Origin: Kurthia senegalensis
Lineage (GTDB): Bacteria; Bacillota; Bacilli; Bacillales_A; Planococcaceae
Assembly (NCBI RefSeq): GCF_000285595.1
Contig: NZ_HE611066.1
Location: 259,658 to 323,657, forward strand
Direction of reading: 5' to 3'
DNA: 64,000 nt
This document shows, one piece after another, positions 45,247 through 54,918 of the stretch. A program made the translations under genes and the position numbers. The notes under the pieces were generated by a model. The model had not been told where the DNA came from and ran no database searches. It saw only the letters and a program-made list of their open reading frames with translations. How positions within the stretch are numbered: position 1 is the stretch's first letter; every line of letters begins with the position of its first letter.

Positions 45247-46035
45247 ATGGAGATCACGTATCAGCTTATTATCGTTCTCGTCATGATTGGTTTTGTCGGC
45301 TCTTTGTTATCGGGGATGCTCGGTATGGGTGGGGCAATTATTAAGTACCCACTTCTTTTATTCGTACCCCCTTTATTTGGTCTTGCAGCCTTCTCAGCAC
45401 ACCAAATATCGGGGATGATTGCGGTTGAAGTGTTTTTCTCTGCGTTCATCGGCATGTGGGCATATCGTAAAGATCATTACATTCATAAACAATTAACGAT
45501 TTATATGGGGAGTGCGATTGTCGTCGGTAGTTTAATCGGTAGTTTCGGTTCCAGTTATTTATCGACGAGTACGATTAATATTATATACGGTATATTAGCA
45601 TTACTTGCAGCTGTGCTAATGTTTTTGCCGAAGAAAAAAGAAGTAGCAACGAAGTATGAAGACATCGTGTTTCATAAACCACTTGCGATGATTTTGGCAT
45701 TCATCGTCGGAATTGGCTCTGGTATTGTCGGAGCGGGTGGGGGCTTTTTAATTGTGCCGATTATGTTGACCATTTTAAACATTCCAACACGTATTACGCT
45801 CGCAACAAGTTTAGCGATTACGTTCATTTCATCTATTGGTGGTAGTATCGGAAAGCTCGTCACAGGGCAAGTGGAGTATATTCCCGTACTCATTTTAATT
45901 GTCGTCAGCTTTGTTGCTGCACCACTCGGAGTGAAAATAGGGAAGGCGATGAATACGAAATATTTACGTATTTTTTTAGCCATTTTAATTAGCGCAACAG
46001 CCGTGAAAATTTGGATTGAAATTCTCTTTAAATGA
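45247..46035 (+). CDS. TauE/SafE family exporter
   Basis: 262 residues, eight membrane helices in two related halves. The half-repeat motif appears twice: GMLGMGGAIIKYPLLLF and GIVGAGGGFLIVPIMLT, the TauE/SafE signature. Members move sulfite, sulfoacetate or other small organosulfur anions. ATG 45247 is chosen because an AAGGGATCGG site lies in front; the frame is open 17 codons further. Alone between two terminators; no sulfur genes beside it. Confidence 0.85.
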   Translation: MEITYQLIIVLVMIGFVGSLLSGMLGMGGAIIKYPLLLFVPPLFGLAAFSAHQISGMIAVEVFFSAFIGMWAYRKDHYIHKQLTIYMGSAIVVGSLIGSFGSSYLSTSTINIIYGILALLAAVLMFLPKKKEVATKYEDIVFHKPLAMILAFIVGIGSGIVGAGGGFLIVPIMLTILNIPTRITLATSLAITFISSIGGSIGKLVTGQVEYIPVLILIVVSFVAAPLGVKIGKAMNTKYLRIFLAILISATAVKIWIEILFK

Positions 46036-46042
46036 GCGTAAG

Positions 46043-46086
46043 AAAAAGGGCAAGTTATAGAGGAATTTACCCTTTTTCTTGCGTTC
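46043..46086 (+). terminator. Terminator after TauE gene
   Basis: AAGAAAAAGGG / CCCTTTTTCTT with a longer loop. Confidence 0.75.
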
Positions 46087-46099
46087 TTTTTAGAACATA

Positions 46100-46350
46100 T
46101 TGAATTCAAAATAAATAAAAACGAGGCTAGGATAAAACCATAGCCAAATAGAAAGGGCGTCATGATTTCAACATCATGACACCCCTTTTTCATATGCGTA
46201 CTTGTATGGTTCTTTGTTTGGCGCGACGCTTTTCGCGGGCACGGCTCCAACTTATTTTTACGTTCGTGTCGTTCTCACAGAAGTCGCACCTTTCGCTTCG
46301 TACAAACTCATTTTAAATAAGCAAAAAGAGTTCCTTTTGAAAAAACAGAT
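46100..46350. other. Possible decayed repeat or relic
   Basis: AACGAGGCTAGGATAAAAC at 46120-46138 resembles one end of the 140-bp element (GAGGCTGGGACA) with changes. Behind it is the hairpin GGGCGTCATGAT / ATCATGACACCCC. The stretch 46226-46300 carries two similar blocks (GCGCGACGCTTTTCGC and GTCGCACCTTTCGC) of unusual composition for this window. No coding frame convinces. Confidence 0.35.
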
Positions 46351-46354
46351 AATA

Positions 46355-46391
46355 AAAATGACGCTGCCGATTGATAGCGTCATTTTTTATA
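46355..46391 (-). terminator. Terminator of agcS-type gene
   Basis: AAAAATGACGCT / AGCGTCATTTTT, bidirectional in form. Confidence 0.75.
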
Positions 46392-46397
46392 AAATGA

Positions 46398-47810
46398 TTA
46401 TTTGTTTTCTTTTTTCCAAATATCGATATTGTCTAAATCAGGCATTGATTCTGCATGGAACACAGGATCTTTTCCTTGTTTACGTTGTTTTCGATAATCT
46501 TTCAGCAAGCGGAAAGCTTTCCCTTGTAGAAGGAAGATAGCGATTAAGTTAATCAGTGCCATGATAGCCATGAAGAAATCGGCTAAATCCCATACGAGTG
46601 ATACTTCTGCAAGTGCCCCGAACATGACGAAGGCGAGAACGAGAATACGATATACAACCATTAACGTTTTTGATTTTTTAATGAATTCTAAGTTCGTTTC
46701 ACCGTAGTAATAGTTCCCGATAACCGAACTGAAAGCGAACATGAAAATCGCAAATGTGAGGAAAATACCTGCCCAATCACCGAGTTGTGTCACGAGGGAT
46801 TGTTGCGTAATGTCGATTCGTTCGTTCGTACCGGCTGTTTTGTACACATCGCTTAATAATACGATGGCAGCCGTAGACGTACATACGAGCATCGTATCTA
46901 CGAATACGCCGAGTGTTTGAATTAATCCTTGTTTAACAGGGTGTGAAACGTTTGCTGTTGCAGCGGCGTTTGGTGCAGAACCGAGACCGGCTTCATTGGA
47001 GAATAATCCACGTTTGAAACCTTGTACGATTGCGCCACCGATTAAACCACCAATGCCGGCTTCGAAGTTAAATGCTTCTTTAAAAATAAGCGCGAATACG
47101 CTAGGAAGTGATGTGAAGTTTAAAAAAACGATTAATAGTGCAACGGCGATATAAGCAATTGCCATGATCGGCACGAGCCATTGTGTCACACTGACGATTC
47201 GTTTGACACCACCGAAAATAATCATAGCAGTTAATAAAACGACGACGATGCCGACAACCGTTTTATTAATACCGAAACTATTGTCCATTGAAGCGGCAAT
47301 TGTATTCGTTTGAACGGCATTAAAGACGAATGCGTAACAAAGCGTAATCGCAATCGCAAAAATAATCCCCATCCAACGCGCTTTTAAACCACGTTCCATA
47401 TAATAAGCGGGACCGCCTCGGAAGTTGTCCCCATCTTGTACTTTATAGAGCTGTGCTAATGTACTTTCCACGAATGAACTGGCTGCTGCTATGAGTGCCA
47501 TAATCCACATCCAAAATACAGCACCAGGACCACCAAGTGCGATTGCTGTTGCGACACCGGCAATATTCCCTGTACCGATACGTGATGCAGCGGAAATTGT
47601 AAATGCTTGGAAAGAAGAAACGCCTTTTTTTCCTTTGCCATTGACTGTCGCTTTATCTGTTAGGACACGGAACATTTCTGGAATGAATGTAAATTGCATT
47701 CCGCGACCTCGAACGGTAAAAACGATACCAACGACTAAAATAATAATAATAATTAATTTTGAATATAAAAAGTCGTTAAGTGATAAAATAAATTGATCTA
47801 AAGAACCCAA
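46398..47810 (-). CDS. Sodium:alanine symporter, AgcS family
   Basis: 470 residues, eleven or so membrane helices. AgcS marks: SSFQAFTISAASRIGTGNIAG, GGPGAVFWMWIMAL, GGPAYYMERGL and FKRGLFSNEAGLGSAPNAAA. Imports alanine or glycine with sodium. The start codon is TTG 47810 (AAGGTAGG upstream, rather far). Monocistronic, terminator behind. No glycine riboswitch is seen upstream. Confidence 0.88.
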   Translation of the reverse strand: MGSLDQFILSLNDFLYSKLIIIIILVVGIVFTVRGRGMQFTFIPEMFRVLTDKATVNGKGKKGVSSFQAFTISAASRIGTGNIAGVATAIALGGPGAVFWMWIMALIAAASSFVESTLAQLYKVQDGDNFRGGPAYYMERGLKARWMGIIFAIAITLCYAFVFNAVQTNTIAASMDNSFGINKTVVGIVVVLLTAMIIFGGVKRIVSVTQWLVPIMAIAYIAVALLIVFLNFTSLPSVFALIFKEAFNFEAGIGGLIGGAIVQGFKRGLFSNEAGLGSAPNAAATANVSHPVKQGLIQTLGVFVDTMLVCTSTAAIVLLSDVYKTAGTNERIDITQQSLVTQLGDWAGIFLTFAIFMFAFSSVIGNYYYGETNLEFIKKSKTLMVVYRILVLAFVMFGALAEVSLVWDLADFFMAIMALINLIAIFLLQGKAFRLLKDYRKQRKQGKDPVFHAESMPDLDNIDIWKKENK

Positions 47811-48096
47811 AATAAAATGACCTACCTTTCTTCCTATCTTAATATAACATAAAAATCCATTAAAAAAATAAATACTTTGATACCCATCTAATGATTTTTT
47901 TAATAATTTAGAGAAAATAACTGAATTCGTCGGAATATACGCAAATATATAATAATTTTAAAGGGGGGTATTAAGACATATAATAGTGTATACCCTACTT
48001 AAAGACGTTTTAAAATATTTTTTTAATATAAAAGTAAAGTCAAGTTAGCTGAAAAAGATAGAAAATGCACGACATCCTATTACCAATTAATAGAAA
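47811..48096. other. Intergenic region
   Basis: AT-rich. An imperfect inverted repeat, GGGGTATT (47970s) and TATACCCT (47990s), lies in the middle. Nothing else is recognised; it carries the agcS promoter. Confidence 0.3.
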
Positions 48097-48128
48097 AAAC
48101 CATTTCCTTTCAAAAGGAAATGGTTTAG
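48097..48128 (-). terminator. Terminator of the VanS-like kinase gene
   Basis: AAACCATTTCCTTT / AAAGGAAATGGTTT with a three-base loop, read leftward. Confidence 0.8.
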
Positions 48129-48133
48129 ATGTG

Positions 48134-50175
48134 TTAAGGTGCTTTAATCGTTGCTTTAAATAAATCACCGTCGACTTGTAATGTGACGGCTGTGCCGTGT
48201 AAATTAGCAATCGATTGAGCAATTGCTAAGCCAAGACCAGAGCCTTCTGTATGACGAGAATCATCGCCACGTGTGAAGCGGTCCATTAATTCGTCTAATT
48301 CTTCGGGGAGTTCGAAGGCAGTGACATTTTTAATCGTCAACGTGCCATTTTGTAGCTGTACGTGAATGCGTGTATGTTCCGTACTATATTTGATTGCATT
48401 GCCGATTAAGTTATCAATCATGCGTGCCCATTTCGCAGCGTCCACTGTGATTGGGTAACTTTCTGTGTCGAATTGCGTACGAATCGTTAAATGTCTCGCT
48501 TCGGCAAGCTCTTGTTGTTCACCGACGAGTTGTTGCACCATTTGTACGTAATCAATCGATGCTTTATGAAGTTCTAGTTGTCCAGATGCCATTTTTGAAA
48601 CGTCAAATAAATCATCAATTAACACTTTTAGTTTTTGTGTTTTTAAATCGAGTACGTCGACGTATTCTTTTCGCTCATCCGCTGTCAAAGCAGGATTTTT
48701 TAATAAATCCGTATACGTCATCATCGCCGTAAGTGGCGTTCGCAAGTCGTGGCTGACATTCGTAATCAATTCGGTTTTCATGCGTTCACTTTTTTGTTGC
48801 TCGGCATACGAATGGTCGACACCCGCTTCGAGCGAAGCAATGCGCTGTGAATGTTTCGCTAGTGGAAATTGACCTTGAAGCGGCTTCATTTGTTGTTCGG
48901 TTTGGCGCATGACCGTGTTCGTCGCCGCCATATTACGCCATGCGATGAACATCGTCGGAAGCATGACGACAAGCCATAAAATGAAATAAATGGAAAGAAG
49001 TCCAGCCGTCCCATCCATACTAATAATCATCATGCCCAGACCCGCTAGGAAAAATGCCAACCAAGAAAACAGTAATAAGAACGCTTGGCGTGGTTCGTAA
49101 AAGCTATTTTTAAAAATCGTTTGGTTGCGTCCGATCCATGAACGTTTTTTCCATTCATGGCGTGTACACGTATAGACGATGCTATAAACGAGGTGTAATA
49201 ACATGTAAATAAGCAGCGTAGAAAAAACGAGCGTCATTGCTGTTTTATAGTATAAATTCGGCATATTCGTATGGTAATCGAGTGTGCTCGTAAATGAAGC
49301 ACCTATGAGAAGACCGATTGCTATAATGACAAGTGCTGCAAGAAGTTGTAGCTCAAAATGTCGACCGAATGGTTTGAATTGTTTTCGAGTAGTAATGCTA
49401 AAGTAAATAGCCACCGCAAGTGCCGCAATACCGAGCCATTTTAACCATTGAAGGAATACGTATTTCGTATGGTAATCCGCTTCGTGGAAATAGATTGGTT
49501 CATTTTCTGTTGAAACATACACCGTTCCTACGTAGTTTTTAAAATCTTCGGAAATGTAGTTGAAATACGTTTCGTCATAGTAGTCAAATTCACCAAGTTT
49601 GTACGGATGACTTTCCGTACTTTTAAATTCGAATTTTGTCGGCTTATCTTGAGCAGTTTCATTCGTCAATACGTCACCCGTTTTGATATTTTCAAGTCGA
49701 TAAACGGCTTGAATATCATTTGGGGCACGGAAGTTTTCTAATTGGCTTTGTAATTCTTTTCGATTTTGTTTCAATAAAATTTTACGAACGTAGGCATCGT
49801 CATGGTAAAGCTTTTTATTAAATGCTAATGATTCTGCACGTTGTTTTTTAATTCTTCTTTTTGTTTGAGTGACATTTTGTACGATAGCAGACGGTCATAC
49901 TGGGCTTTAATATCTTCTGCACGGTCGTCTTCTGACGTAAACAACTCATCGCGGTATCGTTGAATATCCGTATCCGTTACACGATAGCTTTTAACGAGTT
50001 CTGCTACTTTTAACTGTTTAATAATTTGATCGTCAATATCTTGAAAGAGCTGTTGTTTATTAGCTGCGAATTCACGGCTATTTTGATAATCTTTTTCGTA
50101 ATGAATACCGGCAATCCATGCACATAAACCGATGCATGCAAGTGCCAATGTTAATGCAAATCCTATTTTTTTCAT
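48134..50175 (-). pseudogene. VanS-like histidine kinase, one-base frameshift
   Basis: Frame 1 (ATG 50175, GAGGTGA upstream) gives an N-terminal helix and a coiled-coil-like outside region to NNVQNH, then stops at 49825. The other frame carries the rest: further outside domain, several membrane helices, then LITNVSHDLRTPLTAMMTY (phospho-acceptor His), NLIGNAIKYS and GSGLGLAIAQ. The T run 49844-49849 has six bases; with seven the frame reads EELKKQRAESLAFNKK and gives a 680-residue kinase. HK size and domain order suit VanS/YvrG-type sensors of envelope stress. Partner regulator directly upstream. Confidence 0.8.
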
Positions 50176-50185
50176 CGAATCACCT

Positions 50186-50293
50186 CTACATTTCTAACGA
50201 CAGAAAATGGACGGTACAGTATAAAATGACGGCTATGCCAAGGGCGAGTGCAGCGAGCGATGCTTTATTGTGGCTCGACTTTATACCCAACAC
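50186..50293 (-). CDS. Possible tiny membrane peptide overlapping the regulator end
   Basis: A frame from GTG 50293 to TAG 50186-50188 starts inside the regulator gene and ends ten bases before the kinase ATG. It encodes KASLAALALGIAVILYCTVHFL, cut here as one clear membrane helix, 35 residues in all. No strong ribosome site. May be chance or a coupled small regulator of the kinase. Confidence 0.25.
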   Translation of the reverse strand: MLGIKSSHNKASLAALALGIAVILYCTVHFLSLEM

Positions 50294-50954
50294 CCCATAC
50301 GACTTTTACGTATTGTGGATTTTTCGGATTCACTTCAACTTTCTCGCGAATTTTCCGAATATGTACGGCAACGATATTCGCCGCATTGTAGGCAGGTTCT
50401 TGCCATACCGCTTCATAAATACTGTCGATTGGATAGACGCGACCGGGATGTTGCATGAGAAGCTCTAAAATTTGAAACTCGCGCGGTGTGAGTTTGACCT
50501 CTTGTCCGTGTGCTATGCATTGTTTCGTTTCGGACACGAGTGTTAAGTCACCGACCGTTAGAGCTGCCGCTTCTTGTTGATACGTACCGAGTGTTATGTA
50601 GCGACGTAGTTGGGATTTGACACGCGCTAACAGTTCAAGCGGTCTGAATGGCTTCGTCATATAATCATCTGCACCGACTGATAAGCCTAAAATTTGGTCC
50701 GTTTCTTCGACTTTTGCACTCAGCATAATGATCGGAATATTTTGTTTCGCACGGATTTTAAACGTCGCTTGAATGCCATCCATTTTTGGCATCATGACGT
50801 CTAAAATAATGAGATGCACGGTCGTCGTTTCAAGTACGTTCAGTGCTTGTTCACCATCAGAAGCTTGGATGACATCGTACCCTTCATTTTTTAAATAAAT
50901 TTCTATGCCATTTCGAATGTCCTCATCGTCGTCTACTACTAAAATCGTATACAT
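50265..50954 (-). CDS. VanR-like response regulator
   Basis: 229 residues, OmpR/PhoB family. Receiver with acidic pocket at DDD (8-10), Asp 52 in LDVMMPKMDG, Thr-Ser switch IIMLSAKV, Lys in MTKPFRPLELLARV. Winged helix VKLTPREFQILELLM ... NIVAVHIRKIREKVE. The NIVxVHIRxxREK recognition region is that of VanR/YvrH-like regulators. ATG 50954 has GAGGAGGA upstream. First gene of the pair with the kinase. Targets unknown; no vancomycin-resistance genes nearby. Confidence 0.85.
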   Translation of the reverse strand: MYTILVVDDDEDIRNGIEIYLKNEGYDVIQASDGEQALNVLETTTVHLIILDVMMPKMDGIQATFKIRAKQNIPIIMLSAKVEETDQILGLSVGADDYMTKPFRPLELLARVKSQLRRYITLGTYQQEAAALTVGDLTLVSETKQCIAHGQEVKLTPREFQILELLMQHPGRVYPIDSIYEAVWQEPAYNAANIVAVHIRKIREKVEVNPKNPQYVKVVWGVGYKVEPQ

Positions 50955-51097
50955 CCTTTGTCCTCCTCGTCGTTGATACTTTTACTTTAAACGAACTTTC
51001 TTAACATTTGCTCCTATCAATTATGAAGAAATTCTTAAGATTTGTCGCTAGAAAATGAAAAAAATATTGTACGTCCATTTTTATAGTAAGCAAGACG

Positions 51098-51152
51098 AAA
51101 AAAGACAGCAATGATTTTCGCCTCATCGCTGCCTGTTTCGTTATGAACATGT
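51098..51152 (-). terminator. Probable terminator after atoE
   Basis: Imperfect long stem with arms near GACAGCAATGA and TCATCGCTGCC, 30 bases after the atoE stop, read leftward into T-rich DNA. Confidence 0.45.
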
Positions 51153-51180
51153 TTGTGTCGTGCTTTGGGACGACCGCTAT

Positions 51181-52503
51181 TTAAAACAATAGTAAGCCGA
51201 CGATGAAAATGATACCAGAGTACAAGAGGGCCGTAATACAGAAGCCCATAATGTCCCGTGCTTTCAAACCTGCAATGGCGAGTGCCGGCAATGCCCAAAA
51301 TGGCTGTACCATATTCATCCAGGCCTCTCCGTAAGCAATGGCCATCGTCGCTTTCCCGAGATCGGCTCCGAGTGCTTGGGCCGCTTCGATGACGAAAGGT
51401 CCTTGGACGACCCAATGTCCGCCGCCGGAAGGAACTGCCAAATTAATTAAGCCGGAGCTTAAGAACGCAAGAATAGGGAATGTTTCCGCTGTCGCAATGC
51501 TAATGAACCAATGCGTAATTTTTTCACCTAAACCGGACGTTTCCATCATCATTTGAATGCCCGCATAAAATGGGAACTGTACGAGAATACCCGCTGTTCC
51601 ACCAATCGCCGCTTGCACTGCCCGCATATAAGACATCGGTGTTCCGTGTAAAATAACGCCGAGTGTGAAAAAGACGATGTTGACGATATTAATGTTTAAA
51701 TTCAGTCCATTTTGAATGAAGTAGTAAACGATGTACGTCACACCTAAAAGCCCGATTATGTATGCGATGATCCGGCTTTCTTCTAAACGTTCCGCCGGCG
51801 TCGCATTTTTGGGAAGTTGCCGAGCTGTAGAAGGCTCTTCTTTTAAAATCGCTGGATCAATGACTGGAATTTGATCTTGCGGACGTTGCATAAGACGTGT
51901 TAAAACCGGTAATGTGAAAAGAAGAACTGCCGTAATGAAAATGTTGTACGGTGTCAGGAGCGTTTCACTAATCGGAATAAGACCAGCAATTTTTTCGACC
52001 GGGTTGCCAGGTGTTGCCGCAGCAAGCGGAACAGAACCTGATAAGCCACCGTGCCACGTTAAAAAGCCGATGTACGCGCTCGCAATTAATAAACGATAAT
52101 CTGATGCAGGAATGCGACGTGCTACTTCACGAGCGAATAAAGCCCCGATTACGAGTCCGAATCCCCAGTTAATTATACAGCAAATCGCTGACATGAACGT
52201 TACGAGCATGACGCCTTGTGACGGGGTACGTGCTACCGAAGCAAGACGGCTCATTCCTTTACGTAACAGGGGAGAACTCGCAAGTGCGTGTCCGGTTACG
52301 AGAACGAGTGCCATTTGCATCGCAAAGGCAAGTAATCCCCAAAAACCGTCTCCCCATATCGATACCATGTCCATTAGTGAAGTCGGCGTTGTGAAAATGC
52401 CGACAACAAACACGATAATCGTTAAAAGCATCGCAAAGATTAATGGGTCGGGTAAGTACCGATCAACTAATCGAGTAAAAAATCCAGTGACAGATTGAAC
52501 CAT
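51181..52503 (-). CDS. atoE: Short-chain fatty acid transporter AtoE
   Basis: 440 residues, about eleven membrane helices. Typical of the AtoE/TIGR00366 family: FTRLVDRYLPDPLIFAMLLT start, WGFGLVIGALFAREVARR, YIGFLTWHGGLSGSVPLAAA and NLAVPSGGGHWVVQGPF. It imports acetoacetate or butyrate. Last gene of the scoA-scoB-atoE operon, starting 13 bases after scoB with AGGAGG. Confidence 0.9.
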   Translation of the reverse strand: MVQSVTGFFTRLVDRYLPDPLIFAMLLTIIVFVVGIFTTPTSLMDMVSIWGDGFWGLLAFAMQMALVLVTGHALASSPLLRKGMSRLASVARTPSQGVMLVTFMSAICCIINWGFGLVIGALFAREVARRIPASDYRLLIASAYIGFLTWHGGLSGSVPLAAATPGNPVEKIAGLIPISETLLTPYNIFITAVLLFTLPVLTRLMQRPQDQIPVIDPAILKEEPSTARQLPKNATPAERLEESRIIAYIIGLLGVTYIVYYFIQNGLNLNINIVNIVFFTLGVILHGTPMSYMRAVQAAIGGTAGILVQFPFYAGIQMMMETSGLGEKITHWFISIATAETFPILAFLSSGLINLAVPSGGGHWVVQGPFVIEAAQALGADLGKATMAIAYGEAWMNMVQPFWALPALAIAGLKARDIMGFCITALLYSGIIFIVGLLLF

Positions 52504-52515
52504 AAGAAAAACCTC

Positions 52516-53148
52516 CTACGCTAAGTTGACTGTATAGTGTGCTTCTGTGTTTTCCGCAACCATTTGTTCCGTAACACCTGGTTGCAGCTCAATTAATTCC
52601 ATCCCATTTTCGGTGAAATCAAAAACTGCTAAATTCGTAATTAAACGATGTACGACACGTTGCCCTGTTAATGGAAGAGAACACGCTTTTTTCACTTTCG
52701 ATTCCCCGTATTTACTCACATGGTCCATCACAACAACGACGCGTTTCGCTCCGTTGACGAGGTCCATCGCACCGCCCATTCCTTTGACCATCTTTCCAGG
52801 AATCATCCAATTCGCAAGGTCGCCTGATTCAGATACTTCCATTCCACCTAAAATCGCCAAGTCGATATGTCCACCACGAATCATTGCGAACGATTCCGCA
52901 CTATCGAAAAATGAAGCGCCTTTTGCAGCGGTTACAGTTTCTTTCCCGGCATTGATTAAGTCTGCATCTAACTGTGTTTCTGTCGGATACGGTCCGATGC
53001 CAAGCATCCCATTTTCAGATTGCAGGAGGACGTTGACGCTTTCCGGTAGCGCATCTGCTACAAGTGTTGGAATCCCGATTCCTAAATTGACGAACATGCC
53101 ATCTCGTACTTCTTTTACTGCGCGATTAATTAATACGTCATATTTCAT
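52516..53148 (-). CDS. scoB: 3-oxoacid CoA-transferase subunit B
   Basis: 210 residues. Beta subunit of succinyl-CoA:3-oxoacid (acetoacetate) CoA-transferase. The catalytic Glu 45 lies in LLQSENGMLGIGPYP, which becomes the enzyme-CoA thioester. Later family blocks are AKGASFFDSAESFAMIRGGH and DLANWMIPGKMVKGMGGAMD. It starts three bases after scoA. Together they make acetoacetyl-CoA for breakdown of ketone bodies or short-chain acids. Confidence 0.9.
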   Translation of the reverse strand: MKYDVLINRAVKEVRDGMFVNLGIGIPTLVADALPESVNVLLQSENGMLGIGPYPTETQLDADLINAGKETVTAAKGASFFDSAESFAMIRGGHIDLAILGGMEVSESGDLANWMIPGKMVKGMGGAMDLVNGAKRVVVVMDHVSKYGESKVKKACSLPLTGQRVVHRLITNLAVFDFTENGMELIELQPGVTEQMVAENTEAHYTVNLA

Positions 53149-53151
53149 TTG

Positions 53152-53853
53152 TTATGCCTCCTTACGAACAGTACGTTTTTCGATTCGTTTCTCATAATTT
53201 TCCGCTACGAGTAAGCGTTGTACGTAAATACCTGGTAGATGGATTTCATCTGGGTCCAGTGTGCCTACTTCGACGATTTCTTCTACTTCAACGATTGTGA
53301 TTTTGCCTGCTGTTGCAGCAATTGGATTGAAGTTACGTGCTGTTTTTCGGAATACGAGATTGCCGAGTGTATCGGCTTTCCACGCTTTTACGAGTGCGAA
53401 GTCTGCGACGATGCCTTCTTCTAATAAGTACGTTTGTCCGTTGAATTCTTTCGTTTCTTTCCCTTCAGCGATTGGTGTACCAACACCTGTTGCTGTATAA
53501 AACCCTGGAATGCCTGCACCACCTGCACGAATTCTTTCAGCGAGTGTCCCTTGAGGAACGAGTTCTACTTCAAGTTCTCCTGACAAATATTGTTGTTCAA
53601 AAATTTTATTTTCGCCTACGTAAGAAGCGACCATTTTTTTAATTTGTTTGTTTGCGAGTAAAATACCGAGTCCAAAGTCGTCGACGCCACAATTATTACT
53701 TACGACTGTTAAGTTTTTCGTGCCATGCTCGCGCAATGCTTGGATGCTCTTTTCAGGAATACCTGAGAGCCCAAATCCTCCGACGACGAGTGTTGCACCA
53801 TCTGGAATGTCTGCGGTTGCTTCTTTGAATGAATGATAGATGTTTAAAGTCAT
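53152..53853 (-). CDS. scoA: 3-oxoacid CoA-transferase subunit A
   Basis: 233 residues. Alpha subunit: [22 protein letters not shown] (CoA-transferase signature 1), [39 protein letters not shown] shortened here to its key GEN motif, and TATGVGT. First gene of the operon, with AGGAGGCG before the ATG. A LysR gene lies divergently 107 bases away and likely controls it. Confidence 0.9.
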   Translation of the reverse strand: MTLNIYHSFKEATADIPDGATLVVGGFGLSGIPEKSIQALREHGTKNLTVVSNNCGVDDFGLGILLANKQIKKMVASYVGENKIFEQQYLSGELEVELVPQGTLAERIRAGGAGIPGFYTATGVGTPIAEGKETKEFNGQTYLLEEGIVADFALVKAWKADTLGNLVFRKTARNFNPIAATAGKITIVEVEEIVEVGTLDPDEIHLPGIYVQRLLVAENYEKRIEKRTVRKEA

Positions 53854-53960
53854 GAAAACGCCTCCTTATGTAGTAAAAGTTTACAATTAATAGAATTATA
53901 AGTAAAATAAATAAAAAACATAAATATTATTAGTAATTACTTATGAAAGAAGTGAGAAAC

Positions 53961-54859
53961 GTGAATTTACAAGCATTACAGCTCTATATCGCGGTCGTAG
54001 AAGAGGGAAGTTTTACGAAAGCAGCAGAAAGGTGTTTCGTGACACAACCGTATTTAAGCCAACTCGTGAAGCAACTTGAAAAAGAATATGACGTGCAATT
54101 GTTAAATCGCTCGACGCGGACGCTTTCTGTAACGGACGCAGGGGAGGTCGTTTACGAGCAGGCACGTAAAATGGTGCATTGTATGGAGCAAACGAAAGTA
54201 TTACTTGAGCAAGTGAAAGACGTTCACCGCGGGGAAGTAACGATTGCGATTCCACCACTTGTCGGGACGATCGTATTGCCGCAACTGTCGAAACATTTTC
54301 GCGAGCGTTATCCGAATGTGAAAATGAATTTGATCGAGCTTGGTGCAAAAAAATTCCAGATTTAATTAAAAATGAAGATGCAGATATTGGTTTTTGTGTC
54401 ATGCCAGTAGAAGACGATTCATTAAAAACGACTGCTTATGTAGCGAGTGATTTTGTCGTATTTATTTCATCTGACCATCGCTTCGCAAATAAAAATCAAG
54501 TGACGATGAAACAGTTGAAGAGGGAGCCGTTTATTTTGTTTTCAGAAGGGTTTACGCTGCATGATTCGGTCATTGCGCATTGCCATCGCCACGGGTTCGC
54601 ACCAAATATTAGCTTCGAAACGTCTCAGTGGGATTTGATGGTCGAATTGATTGCATTAAAAATGGGTATCGCATTATTACCAAAATCTATTGCAAAAATG
54701 ATGCATCGCGAACACGTGACGGTATTACCTTTATCGGAAGATGCTAAGTTTCAATGGGAAATTGGGATGGTGACAAAACAGAAAAAGACACCATCTTTTG
54801 CAGCAAAAGCATTCGAAGAAGTCGCACAGTCATTAATTCCACAGCATTTAACTAGTTGA
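53961..54859 (+). pseudogene. LysR-family regulator, one-base frameshift
   Basis: N-terminal HTH is whole: LQALQLYIAVVEEGSFTKAA, then VTQPYLSQLVKQLEKE. The first frame breaks at 54365 in the effector domain; the second part (DADIGFCVMPVEDD to PQHLTS) follows in another frame. The A run 54347-54353 has seven bases; eight give GAKKIPDLIKNEDADIG, as in LysR proteins, and a 299-residue product. GTG 53961 with AAGAAGTGA is the likely start; ATG 53943 is an alternative. Divergent from scoAB-atoE, so the expected activator of acetoacetate use. Confidence 0.8.
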
Positions 54860-54904
54860 CAATTACAACTAATTTAGTAAAATAGTTGATAAAGTCAACT
54901 ATTT
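54856..54904 (+). promoter_or_regulatory. Promoter and MarR operator
   Basis: TTGACA (54856-54861), 16 bases, then TAAAAT as -10. Overlapping the -10 and start region is a perfect ten-base inverted repeat AAATAGTTGA / TCAACTATTT with a five-base spacer (54880-54904). A related half-site pair (AGTTG / CAACT) overlaps the -35. Expected to be bound by the MarR protein encoded just downstream. Confidence 0.65.
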
Positions 54905-54918
54905 GAGGAGGAAGGGAT

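Noticed and set aside
47811-48133. Glycine riboswitch in front of the AgcS symporter
   Set aside because: No tandem aptamer pattern or terminator pair could be traced upstream of the TTG start.
51035-51415. 126-codon Arg/His-rich frame antisense to atoE
   Set aside because: Shadow of the atoE codons; low-complexity basic composition is typical of antisense frames.
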